From Xanthobacteraceae bacterium (GTDB lineage Bacteria > Pseudomonadota > Alphaproteobacteria > Rhizobiales > Xanthobacteraceae), in the NCBI GenBank assembly GCA_030037185.1, contig JASHRR010000090.1, positions 1 to 15,433 on the forward strand: a DNA stretch of 15,433 bases, written 5' to 3'. Numbering within the stretch: the stretch's first letter is position 1; each line of letters opens with the position of its first letter. Below are positions 7,603 to 14,649 of this stretch, piece after piece. The position numbers were made by a program, and so were the translations under genes. The notes under the pieces are model-generated. The model worked only from the letters and a program-made list of their open reading frames with translations, was not told the DNA's origin and searched no databases.

Positions 7603-8351
7603 GACGCGACGGATTCCAGCCCCATCACATACGCCAACATTTTGACTTCCCGCTTCTGCTCCTCATTGAGACGCTGGATCAGCGGAACGGCAGCGGCCTT
7701 GAGCTGCTGCACTTCGGCGCTCGCGGGATCGATGTAGGGCGTCGAGGAGCCGTTCGACTGTGCGCCGCGAGGATGCGGGTTCATTGCCGTCTTGGTGTAG
7801 ACGATCTTGCGCAGCGCAGCTTCCACCGCCGGCCACATCCGCTCCTGCTCGGTCGTAAGGTTCAAGCGGTGCTTCAGGCTCGCGATCTGCGCATCGTTGA
7901 GCACGTTGTTCGAACGGTTTGTCATCCGGCGCGCAGGCGCATTTGCAGCCTGCGTTTTCGCGGGCGCCTCGACGACGGCGCCAGCTTCCCCGTTCGATTG
8001 CGAGGCCGGCGGCTCAGCGCTCTCGACTGCGGGCAGCGTCTCCGCCGCCGCCGGGGTCGCCGCTGCGCTCGGCCAAGGCGGGTCACCCGTCGCGATGCCG
8101 GACAAGGCTCCCTGATCGAACGTCTCCCAATGCTCAACCGGCATTACATTGGCGGTTGAGAACGTCGTCACGGGTTGAACCGGCAAGGCCGTGTCGGCAG
8201 ACGGGAATCGCGATGCCACCACTTCGGCCGCCGAAGGCTTGGCGGGCTGCCTCGACACCGCGCTCAGGCTCACGCCCAGGGTCGCCGCCGCGGCTAAAGC
8301 CAGCGGCACGACAAGAGCCAATGCGATGATGCCTGCTCTAGCCAAAGACAT
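7593..8351 (-). CDS. Membrane-anchored or exported hypothetical protein with an LTxxQ-like region
   Basis: A 252-residue protein of no named function that I can recognise. Residues 7-28 are a hydrophobic signal-anchor or signal peptide. Residues 35-140 are a low-complexity Ala/Pro/Ser/Glu-rich linker, probably extended in the periplasm. Residues 149-252 form a helical domain: LNDAQIASLKHRLNLTTEQERMWPAVE, with LTTEQ at 165-169, and later [28 protein letters not shown]. The LTxxQ spacing resembles Spy/CpxP-type periplasmic proteins, so an envelope-stress or chaperone-like role is conceivable but weakly supported. ATG 8351 follows an in-frame stop; its ribosome binding site is weak, while an AGGAGG lies about 45 bases upstream. 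It converges with the SDR gene, overlapping 10 bp. Confidence 0.75.
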   Translation of the reverse strand: MSLARAGIIALALVVPLALAAAATLGVSLSAVSRQPAKPSAAEVVASRFPSADTALPVQPVTTFSTANVMPVEHWETFDQGALSGIATGDPPWPSAAATPAAAETLPAVESAEPPASQSNGEAGAVVEAPAKTQAANAPARRMTNRSNNVLNDAQIASLKHRLNLTTEQERMWPAVEAALRKIVYTKTAMNPHPRGAQSNGSSTPYIDPASAEVQQLKAAAVPLIQRLNEEQKREVKMLAYVMGLESVASQF

Positions 8352-8467
8352 GATAGCTCAGCACCCCGCCCCGCTTCCCTTGAAACGACCAACCTCCTTC
8401 CCAAACATAGTTTAATTATGGCTGGTCAACGGCAAAATTCGTCAAGCCGCCTGCTCTGCGAAGGCTT

Positions 8468-9334
8468 TCAAGGACCTGAACCTGCCTGCGAAGCCTGGCA
8501 ATTCCAATGCGTGCAAAGCTCCGCAACAATGCCGATGAGCCGCTCGATGTCCTCGGGCCGCGACAGACGATGGTCGCCGCCCTTGACCAGCGACAACACC
8601 ACGTCATCCTGCGCGAGGCGCGAAACCAGTTCGACGGCATGTCGCCACGGCACATCCGGGTCGGCGACCCCTTGCAGGATGCGTACCGGGCATCCGGTCT
8701 CGATCAGCCCGCCCAGCAAGAGATGCCGGCGGCCGTCTTCGATAAGGGCCGCCGTTATCGGATAAGGCTCTGTGGAATATTGCGAGGGACGCTCCCACAC
8801 GCCTTCAGAGTCAAGCTTGCGCTTCACCCGCGCTGGAAATCGCTTCCACATCAACTCTTCAGTGAAATCTACGGCCGGCGCAATCAGAACCAGCGCGGCG
8901 GGCGACAGCGGGCCCCGCGGCGGCTGCCGGCCACGCAGTTCGCGCATAAGTAGAAGCGCCAGCCATGCGCCCATGGAAGATCCAACCATGACTTGCGGGC
9001 CGTCGCCATAGGCATCGAACACCGCAATGCTTTCCTCGAGCCAGCGGCTGATTGTGCCCTCAGTGAATTTTCCTTCCGATTCGCCATGCCCCGAGTAATC
9101 GAAGCGCACGCAATTGCGCCGGTGCGCCGCCGCCCAGCGGTCGAGCGCGGTCGCCTTGGCGCCACGCATGTCCGACCTTAGCCCGCCCAGCCAAAACAGG
9201 CCGGGCATTGCGCCGCGTCGATGTCGCACCGCGATCTTTCTCAGATTGTCGTTGCGTCCAACATGCAGAAATTCGGGCCCTGCGACCTCCTCCTCGATGG
9301 CAGCGGTGGACTGACAATTTTGTTGCATGGACAT
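8468..9334 (-). CDS. Alpha/beta hydrolase, ABHD10-like (putative acyl-protein thioesterase/esterase)
   Basis: A 288-residue serine hydrolase. FWLGGLRSDMRGAKATALDRWA and CVRFDYSGHGESEGKF match the N-terminal strands of ABHD10-type enzymes. The nucleophile elbow is GSSMG with Ser120. GVADPDVPW supplies the acid (Asp225 by alignment), and GGDHRLSR supplies His255. GVWERPSQYS also follows the ABHD10 pattern. In animals ABHD10 is a mitochondrial depalmitoylase and glucuronide esterase; the bacterial substrate is not known. The protein is probably cytoplasmic, as no signal peptide is seen. ATG 9334 is the furthest sensible start; ATG 9328 is only two codons later, and neither has a strong ribosome binding site. 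It is divergent from the glycosyltransferase gene and 116 bp upstream of the LTxxQ gene on the same strand. Confidence 0.87.
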   Translation of the reverse strand: MSMQQNCQSTAAIEEEVAGPEFLHVGRNDNLRKIAVRHRRGAMPGLFWLGGLRSDMRGAKATALDRWAAAHRRNCVRFDYSGHGESEGKFTEGTISRWLEESIAVFDAYGDGPQVMVGSSMGAWLALLLMRELRGRQPPRGPLSPAALVLIAPAVDFTEELMWKRFPARVKRKLDSEGVWERPSQYSTEPYPITAALIEDGRRHLLLGGLIETGCPVRILQGVADPDVPWRHAVELVSRLAQDDVVLSLVKGGDHRLSRPEDIERLIGIVAELCTHWNCQASQAGSGP

Positions 9335-9413
9335 TCAAAGACCCGCGGTGAACCCCGAGCGCCCGCTGACCACAGGCGCACAGATGGTGCTGTGAAGTTG
9401 CCCGTTAAGATCG

Positions 9414-9442
9414 TTGCAGCAGGGCGCCTCGCAGTCTATACC
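9414..9442 (+). promoter_or_regulatory. Candidate sigma-70-type promoter for the glycosyltransferase gene
   Basis: TTGCAG (9414-9419) and TATACC (9437-9442) are separated by exactly 17 bp. They lie about 85 bp before the GTG start in the divergent gap. Each box has mismatches, so this is a suggestion from spacing and position. Confidence 0.35.
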
Positions 9443-9525
9443 ATGCCGCCTCGGACGAGAGCCGCGGCCGGCAAACAACACTAAAGCGTCCGGCCGCCGG
9501 GAACGCCAAAATCCCGGAGCGGGGA

Positions 9526-10779
9526 GTGGTGATCATATCGACTGCGGCGCGTTGCGCCGATGAGATGTCGCTTAGGGACTGCCCGAATGCTCCGATCGAG
9601 CCGGTTGCGGCGAGTGCGCTGACCGTATTAATAGCGGTGCCGACAGTCGAAGCCGGTGAGGCCGACGAGGGCGCGGTCGAACTCGCCCGCATCCTCGGCG
9701 CCAACGGGCACCACGCAATCGTCGTATCGAATGGCGGCCGGCTGGAACCGAGTCTCGCCGCCAGCGGCAGCCAGACGATCCGGCTGGACATGACGAGTCG
9801 CAGCCCGCCGGCTATCTTGCACAACGCGTTCGCTCTCAAACGCATCATCGCTCGACATCGTTGTGCGATCGTCCATGCGCTGGCCCGCGCGCCGGCGTGG
9901 AGCGCGCTGATCGCAGCCCGCATGGCCGACGTGCCTTTTGTCACCACATGGTACAATGGATTTCAGGAGCAGAACATTTTCAAGCGCTTCTACAACGGCG
10001 TCATGACGCGTGGCGAGCGGGTGATCGCCGTAAGCGACCAGATTGCCGAGGTGATTGCGACGCGCTATAGCGGCGCCTCGGGCCGCATTGTCGTGGTTCC
10101 CTGCCGCATCGATTTCGCAGTGTTCGATCCGGCGCTGGTGACGCCGCAACGTGTTGCGGCGGTGCGATCCAGCTGGGACATTGGGGCAGACACCCGCGCC
10201 ATCGTGATGATCGGACCCATCCTGCGTCGTAAGGGCCACCACGTCGCGGTGCGGGCGGCCGCGCGGCTGAAGGAAATGGGACTGCGCAATTTCAGCTTCA
10301 TTTTTGTCGGCGAGGACCCTGGCCGCTCCAGCTATGCCGGCGAATTGTGGGATTTGGTGCTGGCGACGCAGACCACCGACGTGATCCGGATTGTCGGGTG
10401 GCCGGACGATTTGCCGGCCGCGTATAGCGTGGCGACCGGAGTCGTTTGTCCGGCGATCCAACTGGAAGGCTCGCAACGAAGCGTACTCGAGGCGATGGCG
10501 ATGGAGCGAGCGGTGATCGCGTCCGATCTCGCCGTCGGGCCTCAGACCGTGCTGGCGCCGCCCGGCGCCGCGGAAGATCGAATGACTGGCCTGACCTTCA
10601 AGAGCGGAGATGATCGGGAACTCGCGGCGGCCCTGATCAGATTGCTCTCGGCGCCGGAGAGCCTGCGCGCAGCTGTCGGACGACGCGCTCGCGCGCTCGC
10701 GCTCGCACAATTCGCCGGTGAGCAAAGCACAGCACGGATGCTTGCCTTGTACGGGGAACTCGCACGTCCTCGGGTCTGA
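9526..10779 (+). CDS. GT4-type (GT-B fold) glycosyltransferase
   Basis: A 417-residue retaining glycosyltransferase of the GT-B fold, likely acting at the inner face of the cytoplasmic membrane in surface polysaccharide synthesis. The N-terminal Rossmann half contains VLIAVPTVEAGEADEGAVELA, where many family members have GGAER, then VHALARAPAWSALIAAR and PFVTTWYNG. The C-terminal half contains VMIGPILRRKGHHVAVRAA (phosphate-binding Arg/Lys), VGWPDDLPAAYSVA and LEGSQRSVLEAMAMERAVIASD. Glu314 and Glu322 in that last stretch form the EX7E motif. Donor and acceptor sugars are unknown. GTG 9526 has GGAG six bases upstream; GTG 9529 or ATG 9565 are possible, since the first 30 residues lie outside the fold. 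It precedes infC by 209 bp on the same strand. Confidence 0.88.
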   Translation: MVIISTAARCADEMSLRDCPNAPIEPVAASALTVLIAVPTVEAGEADEGAVELARILGANGHHAIVVSNGGRLEPSLAASGSQTIRLDMTSRSPPAILHNAFALKRIIARHRCAIVHALARAPAWSALIAARMADVPFVTTWYNGFQEQNIFKRFYNGVMTRGERVIAVSDQIAEVIATRYSGASGRIVVVPCRIDFAVFDPALVTPQRVAAVRSSWDIGADTRAIVMIGPILRRKGHHVAVRAAARLKEMGLRNFSFIFVGEDPGRSSYAGELWDLVLATQTTDVIRIVGWPDDLPAAYSVATGVVCPAIQLEGSQRSVLEAMAMERAVIASDLAVGPQTVLAPPGAAEDRMTGLTFKSGDDRELAAALIRLLSAPESLRAAVGRRARALALAQFAGEQSTARMLALYGELARPRV

Positions 10780-10988
10780 TGGGGAACTACCCGCCGCAAA
10801 AAATCCGCGAAACCTTCAACGCCTTTCAAAATTCGTGCAACCCCGTTGACTTGTTGACCTTTTGTACCGATCTTCAGGAACTTCCGTGTAGCAAAGCCTG
10901 TGGACCGTGCCACGCTCGCGGCATGTCCAACTATGCGGGTTGCTATCGGGATAACGTTTATGTGCAACAGCAATAGGAGAAGATAGCC
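10780..10988 (+). promoter_or_regulatory. infC leader region
   Basis: This 209-bp leader is more AT-rich than its surroundings. It contains two close TTGAC boxes (10846-10851 and 10854-10859) that could be -35 elements, though no convincing -10 follows at standard spacing. The infC ribosome binding site AGGAGA is at 10975-10980. A 65-codon frame (10779-10976) spans the leader, starting on the last base of the glycosyltransferase stop and ending in the ribosome binding site. Its codon use is poorer in GC at third positions than the real genes, so it is not called as a gene. Confidence 0.45.
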
Positions 10989-11528
10989 ATTCGTCGCCCG
11001 ATGAGAGCCGCGCCGCCCGTCGCCAAAGACGGTCCGCGCATCAATGATGAGATCCGCGAACGCGAGGTTCGTCTGATCGACAAAGACGACTCCAACCGCG
11101 GTGTAGTTGCGATTTCCGAGGCATTGGCGTTGGCTCAGGAGTCCGGCCTCGACCTCGTCGAGATCTCCCCGAATGCCAAGCCGCCGGTCTGCAAGCTGCT
11201 CGACTTTGGCAAATACAAGTTCCAGGAGCAGAAGAAGCAGGCGGAAGCGCGCAAGAAGCAGAAAGTCATCGAGATCAAGGAAGTCAAATTCCGCCCGATG
11301 ATCGACGATCATGATTACGAAGTGAAGATGCGCTCAATGATTCGCTTCTTCAAGGAAGGCGACAAGGTCAAGGTGACGCTGCGCTTCCGCGGCCGCGAAT
11401 TGGCCCACCAGGAACTCGGAGTAAGGCTGCTCGATCGCCTCAAGGGCGACACCGAAAAAGTCGCCAAGGTCGAGATGGATGCCCGTTTCGAGGGACGTCA
11501 GATGGTGATGGTGCTCGCGCCAAAATAG
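10989..11528 (+). CDS. infC: Translation initiation factor IF-3, with an ATT start codon
   Basis: IF3 binds the 30S subunit, keeps it apart from 50S and checks start-codon and initiator tRNA pairing. The 179-residue product has the N-terminal domain ([18 protein letters not shown], then [20 protein letters not shown], about residues 15-80) and a Lys-rich linker helix. The C-terminal domain follows: [37 protein letters not shown] and [13 protein letters not shown] 10989 is chosen because AGGAGA stands eight bases upstream and the product then begins [10 protein letters not shown], as alphaproteobacterial IF3 does. The in-frame ATG at 11001 has no ribosome binding site. In E. coli the infC AUU start lets IF3 repress its own translation; the same control is inferred here. 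Confidence 0.97.
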   Translation: MRRPMRAAPPVAKDGPRINDEIREREVRLIDKDDSNRGVVAISEALALAQESGLDLVEISPNAKPPVCKLLDFGKYKFQEQKKQAEARKKQKVIEIKEVKFRPMIDDHDYEVKMRSMIRFFKEGDKVKVTLRFRGRELAHQELGVRLLDRLKGDTEKVAKVEMDARFEGRQMVMVLAPK

Positions 11529-11950
11529 GCTCTCCATTGGCAGCGGCCGCTCACGCGACCGACCGACGAGGGGCGGCCGGCATGCAGGTCTCGTTAGGCT
11601 CTTGCCGCCTCAGCAGTTGCCATTTGCCGGGCCGTCTGCCATAACCCGGCCTCCCGTCGCCCGGCCGAAGGGCTGCCGTGGCGGCGGCGCAGTGCTCAGG
11701 TTGCTCATAAGGAGCAACCCGCTCAAATCGGCCTTAAGCTCCCTCAAGCCTTACGCTTGCGAGCCTTAAGCCTCATCGAGCAGCACCGGTGGACACTTGA
11801 GCCTGCCTACCCATCTGGGGGCGCGGGCGTCCCGCGCGCTCTGGCCCATCCCGACCCTTGCTCGCTTGCCGGGGAGGGTCGGCAGGGACCAGGCGGGACC
11901 GCTCCCCAGGGCAACAGGGTCTCGGGATCCGCCCCGGAAAGGAGAGCCGA
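11529..11950 (+). promoter_or_regulatory. Structured infC-rpmI intergenic region, candidate ribosomal-protein leader
   Basis: No gene is visible in these 422 bp, but there are four successive hairpins. The first is GGTTGCTC-ATAAG-GAGCAACC (11699-11719, perfect 8-bp stem). The second is a nested stem at 11733-11770 with CAAGC-CTTAC-GCTTG at its tip. The third is GCGCGGG-CGT-CCCGCGC (11821-11837). The fourth is CCGACCCT...AGGGTCGG (11851-11882, 16-base loop). They precede the rpmI ribosome binding site (about 11939-11944). In other bacteria, RNA structure near rpmI-rplT lets L20 repress its own operon. An equivalent role here is inference; part of the region may instead be a dispersed palindromic repeat. 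Confidence 0.45.
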
Positions 11951-12151
11951 ATGCCCAAGCTGAAGACCAAGTCGGGCGCGAAAAAGCGCTTCAAGGTGAC
12001 CGCTTCTGGAAAGGTGCTTTTCGCCCAATCCGGCAAGCGCCACGGTATGCTCAAACGGACCACCAAGCAGATCCGCGAGCATCGCGGCACCAAGGTGATG
12101 TTCAAAACCGACGGTGACCGGATCAAGAGATACTGGCTGCCGAACGGCTGA
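11951..12151 (+). CDS. rpmI: 50S ribosomal protein L35
   Basis: A 66-residue basic protein of the large ribosomal subunit. It starts [20 protein letters not shown] and continues with [18 protein letters not shown], the standard L35 pattern, and ends RYWLPNG. ATG 11951 has GGAG six bases upstream. It stands between infC and rplT in the conserved order. The unusually long 422-bp gap before it suggests its own leader or promoter. Full length with no anomalies. Confidence 0.98.
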   Translation: MPKLKTKSGAKKRFKVTASGKVLFAQSGKRHGMLKRTTKQIREHRGTKVMFKTDGDRIKRYWLPNG

Positions 12152-12295
12152 CGTCACCGCGCCGTCGGCTGCTCCACGCCCTCCTGCCGCCACCCCCCCG
12201 CACGCCGGGAACGTAGGGCCGGCCGGCAAGGGGCTGCGGCCGGTAAATCACCTGCGTCAAAAGTTTACGCCTAAGACCTCCCACGGAGATACGCC

Positions 12296-12655
12296 ATGGC
12301 CCGCGTCAAACGGGGCGTCACCGCGCACGCCAAGCACAAGAAAGTCCTCAAAGCTGCCAAGGGTTATTTCGGCCGGCGCAAGAACACCATACGGATTGCC
12401 AAGCAAGCGGTCGAAAGAGCCGACCAATATGCGTTTCGCGATCGCAAACGCCGTAAGCGCACCTTCCGGGCGCTGTGGATTCAGCGGCTCAACGCCGCGG
12501 TGCGCGAGTTCGGGTTGACTTACAGCAGATTTATCGCCGGGCTCAGCAAGGCTGGCGTCATGGTCGATCGCAAGGTGCTTTCGGACCTCGCGATCAGAGA
12601 GCCGGCGGCGTTCCAAGCCATCGTCGACAAGGCAAAGGCCGCGTTGGCGGCTTGA
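12296..12655 (+). CDS. rplT: 50S ribosomal protein L20
   Basis: A 119-residue RNA-binding protein needed early in 50S assembly; in several bacteria it is also the translational repressor of its own operon. [30 protein letters not shown] is the basic N-terminal extension. The globular domain follows with [31 protein letters not shown] and [15 protein letters not shown] 12296 has GGAG eight bases upstream. It lies 144 bp downstream of rpmI, a gap that itself holds a GC-rich CCGGCC/GGCCGG stem. Full length. Confidence 0.98.
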   Translation: MARVKRGVTAHAKHKKVLKAAKGYFGRRKNTIRIAKQAVERADQYAFRDRKRRKRTFRALWIQRLNAAVREFGLTYSRFIAGLSKAGVMVDRKVLSDLAIREPAAFQAIVDKAKAALAA

Positions 12656-13076
12656 GGCCGCAGAGCCGCTCTGGCGCTTCGCGCTTGAAGGTGCTGGCAA
12701 GGCTCGCCCCGCTCTGCCCTGCCGCTTGCCGCGACGGCAGGTGCGCGGCCCTGACCACTGGCAGCGAATCAGTACGCGCCGCCGGGATATCAGGCGCTCG
12801 GCGCGCAGCGCCGATTTGGCTTTGCTTCAACTTTCCAAACCTGTTAGCCATGCCTTCAACTACTTCGAATGGACCCTGTCGAATTGAGCGAATACGCACG
12901 ATGGTCTCTGCGTTCGAAGTTTGTGTTTGCCGATCCCTGCTTGCGCCGGTGCGCCATAAGGAGGGGGTTTCCCGTCTCCCCGGTCGGGCTGCACAGGCTT
13001 GCAGAAGGAGCCCTCGGTCGGTTGCTGGGAAGCCCCCGGCTTCGTCGGCCGCGGGGAGCAGTCACACGAGGCGGTC
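12656..13076 (+). other. rplT-pheS intergenic region with several inverted repeats
   Basis: No gene is supported in these 421 bp. Hairpins seen are CCTGCCG...CGGCAGG (12718-12741, 10-base loop) and the terminator-like stem at 12798-12814. Further on, ACTTCGAA (12862-12869) pairs perfectly with TTCGAAGT (12913-12920) across 43 bases. A GC-rich imperfect stem lies just before the pheS ribosome binding site (about 13033-13056). A pheS promoter and leader are likely here, but no Phe-rich leader peptide of the E. coli pheM type is evident. Confidence 0.4.
12798..12827 (+). terminator. Possible intrinsic terminator after rplT
   Basis: TCGGCGC-GCA-GCGCCGA forms a perfect 7-bp stem with a 3-base loop (12798-12814). 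It is followed by the T-rich stretch TTTGGCTTTGCTT. The tract is interrupted by G and C, so termination may be partial. It lies about 140 bp after the rplT stop. Confidence 0.4.
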
Positions 13077-14159
13077 ATGACCGACATTGCGGCACTGGAA
13101 GACGAGCTGACGCGCACCATCAATGCCGCCGCCGATGAACTGGCGCTCGAAGCCGCGCGCGTGGCTGCGCTCGGCAAACGCGGCTCGGTCTCGGCCCTGC
13201 TGGCGACGCTCGGCAGAATGTCACCCGATGAGCGCAAGCAAAAGGGTCCGCTGAACAATGGCCTGAAGGAGCGGATCACCGAGACGGTCGCTGTGCGGCG
13301 CGAGGCTCTCAAGGAGGCCGCGCTTACACAAAGGCTCAAGACAGAAGCGATCGATGTGACCCTGCCGGCCCTGGAGCCTGCGGCAGACATCGGCCGCGTC
13401 CATCCGATCAGCCAGGTGATGGACGAGGTGACGGCGATCTTTGCCGACATGGGATTCGCGGTCGCCGAGGGGCCAGACATCGAGACCGATGATTACAACT
13501 TCACCAAGCTCAATTTCCCGGAGGGCCATCCGGCACGGGAGATGCACGATACGTTCTTTTTTCATGAGCGGCCCGGCGGCTCGCGGTTGCTTCTGCGCAC
13601 CCATACATCGCCCGTGCAGGTACGCACCATGCTGGCGGCGAAGCCGCCGATTCGGGTGATCTGCCCAGGCCGCACCTATCGGCGCGATAGCGACCAAACC
13701 CATACGCCGATGTTCCATCAGGTCGAGGGCCTGGTCATCGACGAGAACTCCCATCTCGGGCACCTGAAATGGATTCTTGCGGAGTTCTGCAAAGCGTTTT
13801 TTGAGGTCGCCGATGTGAAAATGCGGTTCCGGCCGTCGTTCTTTCCGTTTACCGAGCCCTCTCTCGAAGTCGACATCCAGTGCCGCCGCGACAGAGGCGA
13901 GATCCGCTTCGGCCCGGGTGACGACTGGCTCGAAATTCTTGGCTGCGGCATGGTCCATCCGAACGTGCTGAGCAACTGCGGCATCGACCCTGACCGGTAT
14001 CAGGGATTCGCCTGGGGCATGGGGATTGATCGCATCGCCATGCTCAAATACGGCATGCATGATCTGCGCGCCTTCTTCGACGCCGACGTGCGGTGGCTCT
14101 GCCACTACGGCTTCCGGCCGCTCGATTTTCCGACCCTGGCGGGCGGACTGAGCTCATGA
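13077..14159 (+). CDS. pheS: Phenylalanyl-tRNA synthetase alpha subunit
   Basis: Catalytic subunit of the alpha2-beta2 synthetase that charges tRNA-Phe, a class II enzyme of the cytoplasm. The 360-residue protein has the N-terminal coiled-coil region (about 1-90, [26 protein letters not shown]). The catalytic core follows: [59 protein letters not shown] and the motif 2 region [38 protein letters not shown] and, for motif 3, [17 protein letters not shown] come last. ATG 13077 has GAGG about six bases upstream; upstream in-frame codons lack family similarity. It is separated from pheT by 486 bp, much more than usual for this pair. Confidence 0.98.
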   Translation: MTDIAALEDELTRTINAAADELALEAARVAALGKRGSVSALLATLGRMSPDERKQKGPLNNGLKERITETVAVRREALKEAALTQRLKTEAIDVTLPALEPAADIGRVHPISQVMDEVTAIFADMGFAVAEGPDIETDDYNFTKLNFPEGHPAREMHDTFFFHERPGGSRLLLRTHTSPVQVRTMLAAKPPIRVICPGRTYRRDSDQTHTPMFHQVEGLVIDENSHLGHLKWILAEFCKAFFEVADVKMRFRPSFFPFTEPSLEVDIQCRRDRGEIRFGPGDDWLEILGCGMVHPNVLSNCGIDPDRYQGFAWGMGIDRIAMLKYGMHDLRAFFDADVRWLCHYGFRPLDFPTLAGGLSS

Positions 14160-14172
14160 GCGACGACGAGGG

Positions 14173-14649
14173 ATGAGCCGCGAGGCGTCCCCCCGACTTG
14201 CGGGGAAGGGGTCGATCCGCGGCAGGGCGAATCCGATGGTTGATCAGAACCACGAGCCGAAATGGCACGTCTCGCACAGGCAGCCGAGCAAGGCGAGGCC
14301 TGTGTGCCCTAAGATGACCGCCGAGCGCATCTGCGACAGCGCGTCAGCACATCGGTTTCAGGGCGTGAGCTTGCGCAGACAAATCCCGGTTGCTCGATAC
14401 GTCGCCGATTTTGTGTGTCATGCGGCTACGTTGATCATCGAAGTCGAGGGTGGCCAACGGCGCAACGCCTGCCGCAGGGCACAGGCTTGCGGTATTGTTG
14501 GTTTCAATAATCTCGACGTCATGAAGAACACAGCCGGCGGGCCCGCAGCAATCGCTGTGGCGCTTTCAGGCTCGCCGCCGCCCTGCCTAACCCTCCCCCG
14601 CAAGCAGGCGAGCGCCGCAGGCCACGCTGGTCGCGAGGACGTGCGATGA
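14173..14649 (+). pseudogene. Decayed DUF559 (Vsr-like nuclease domain) gene between pheS and pheT
   Basis: The open frame has a recognisable DUF559 core: HVSHRQPSKAR, then MTAERICDSASAHRFQGVSLRRQIPVARYVADFVCHAATLIIEVEGGQ, and near the end [31 protein letters not shown]559 is a PD-(D/E)XK-type domain related to Vsr endonucleases. Compared with the family as I remember it, the copy looks worn. The usual MTDAERKLW reads MTAERIC, VDGGQH reads VEGGQR, and the 30 or so residues before FNNLDV are cut to about half. No stop codon interrupts it, and its TGA overlaps the pheT ATG (ATGA), so a divergent small protein remains possible. No good ribosome binding site is seen. GC-rich palindrome remnants flank it. 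Confidence 0.5.
14191..14205. repeat. REP-like palindrome CCCCG-ACTTG-CGGGG
   Basis: Five-base perfect stem with an ACTTG loop, followed by GGGG-rich sequence. The core CTTGCGGGGAAGGGG resembles those at 11865-11882 and, on the minus strand, 14588-14604. It looks like a member of the dispersed GC-rich palindromes found between Rhizobiales genes. Confidence 0.4.

Noticed and set aside
9628..10725. 365-residue minus-strand open frame opposite the glycosyltransferase
   Set aside because: It is antisense to a recognisable GT-B enzyme and has no family resemblance of its own.
11529..11600. Terminator directly after infC (GGCCGC...GCGGCC stem)
   Set aside because: The loop is long and no T-run follows, so it is not convincing as an intrinsic terminator.
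12869..13076. Possible Phe leader peptide for pheS attenuation
   Set aside because: The frames in the leader contain only scattered Phe codons and are not followed by a terminator with a T-run, unlike E. coli pheM.
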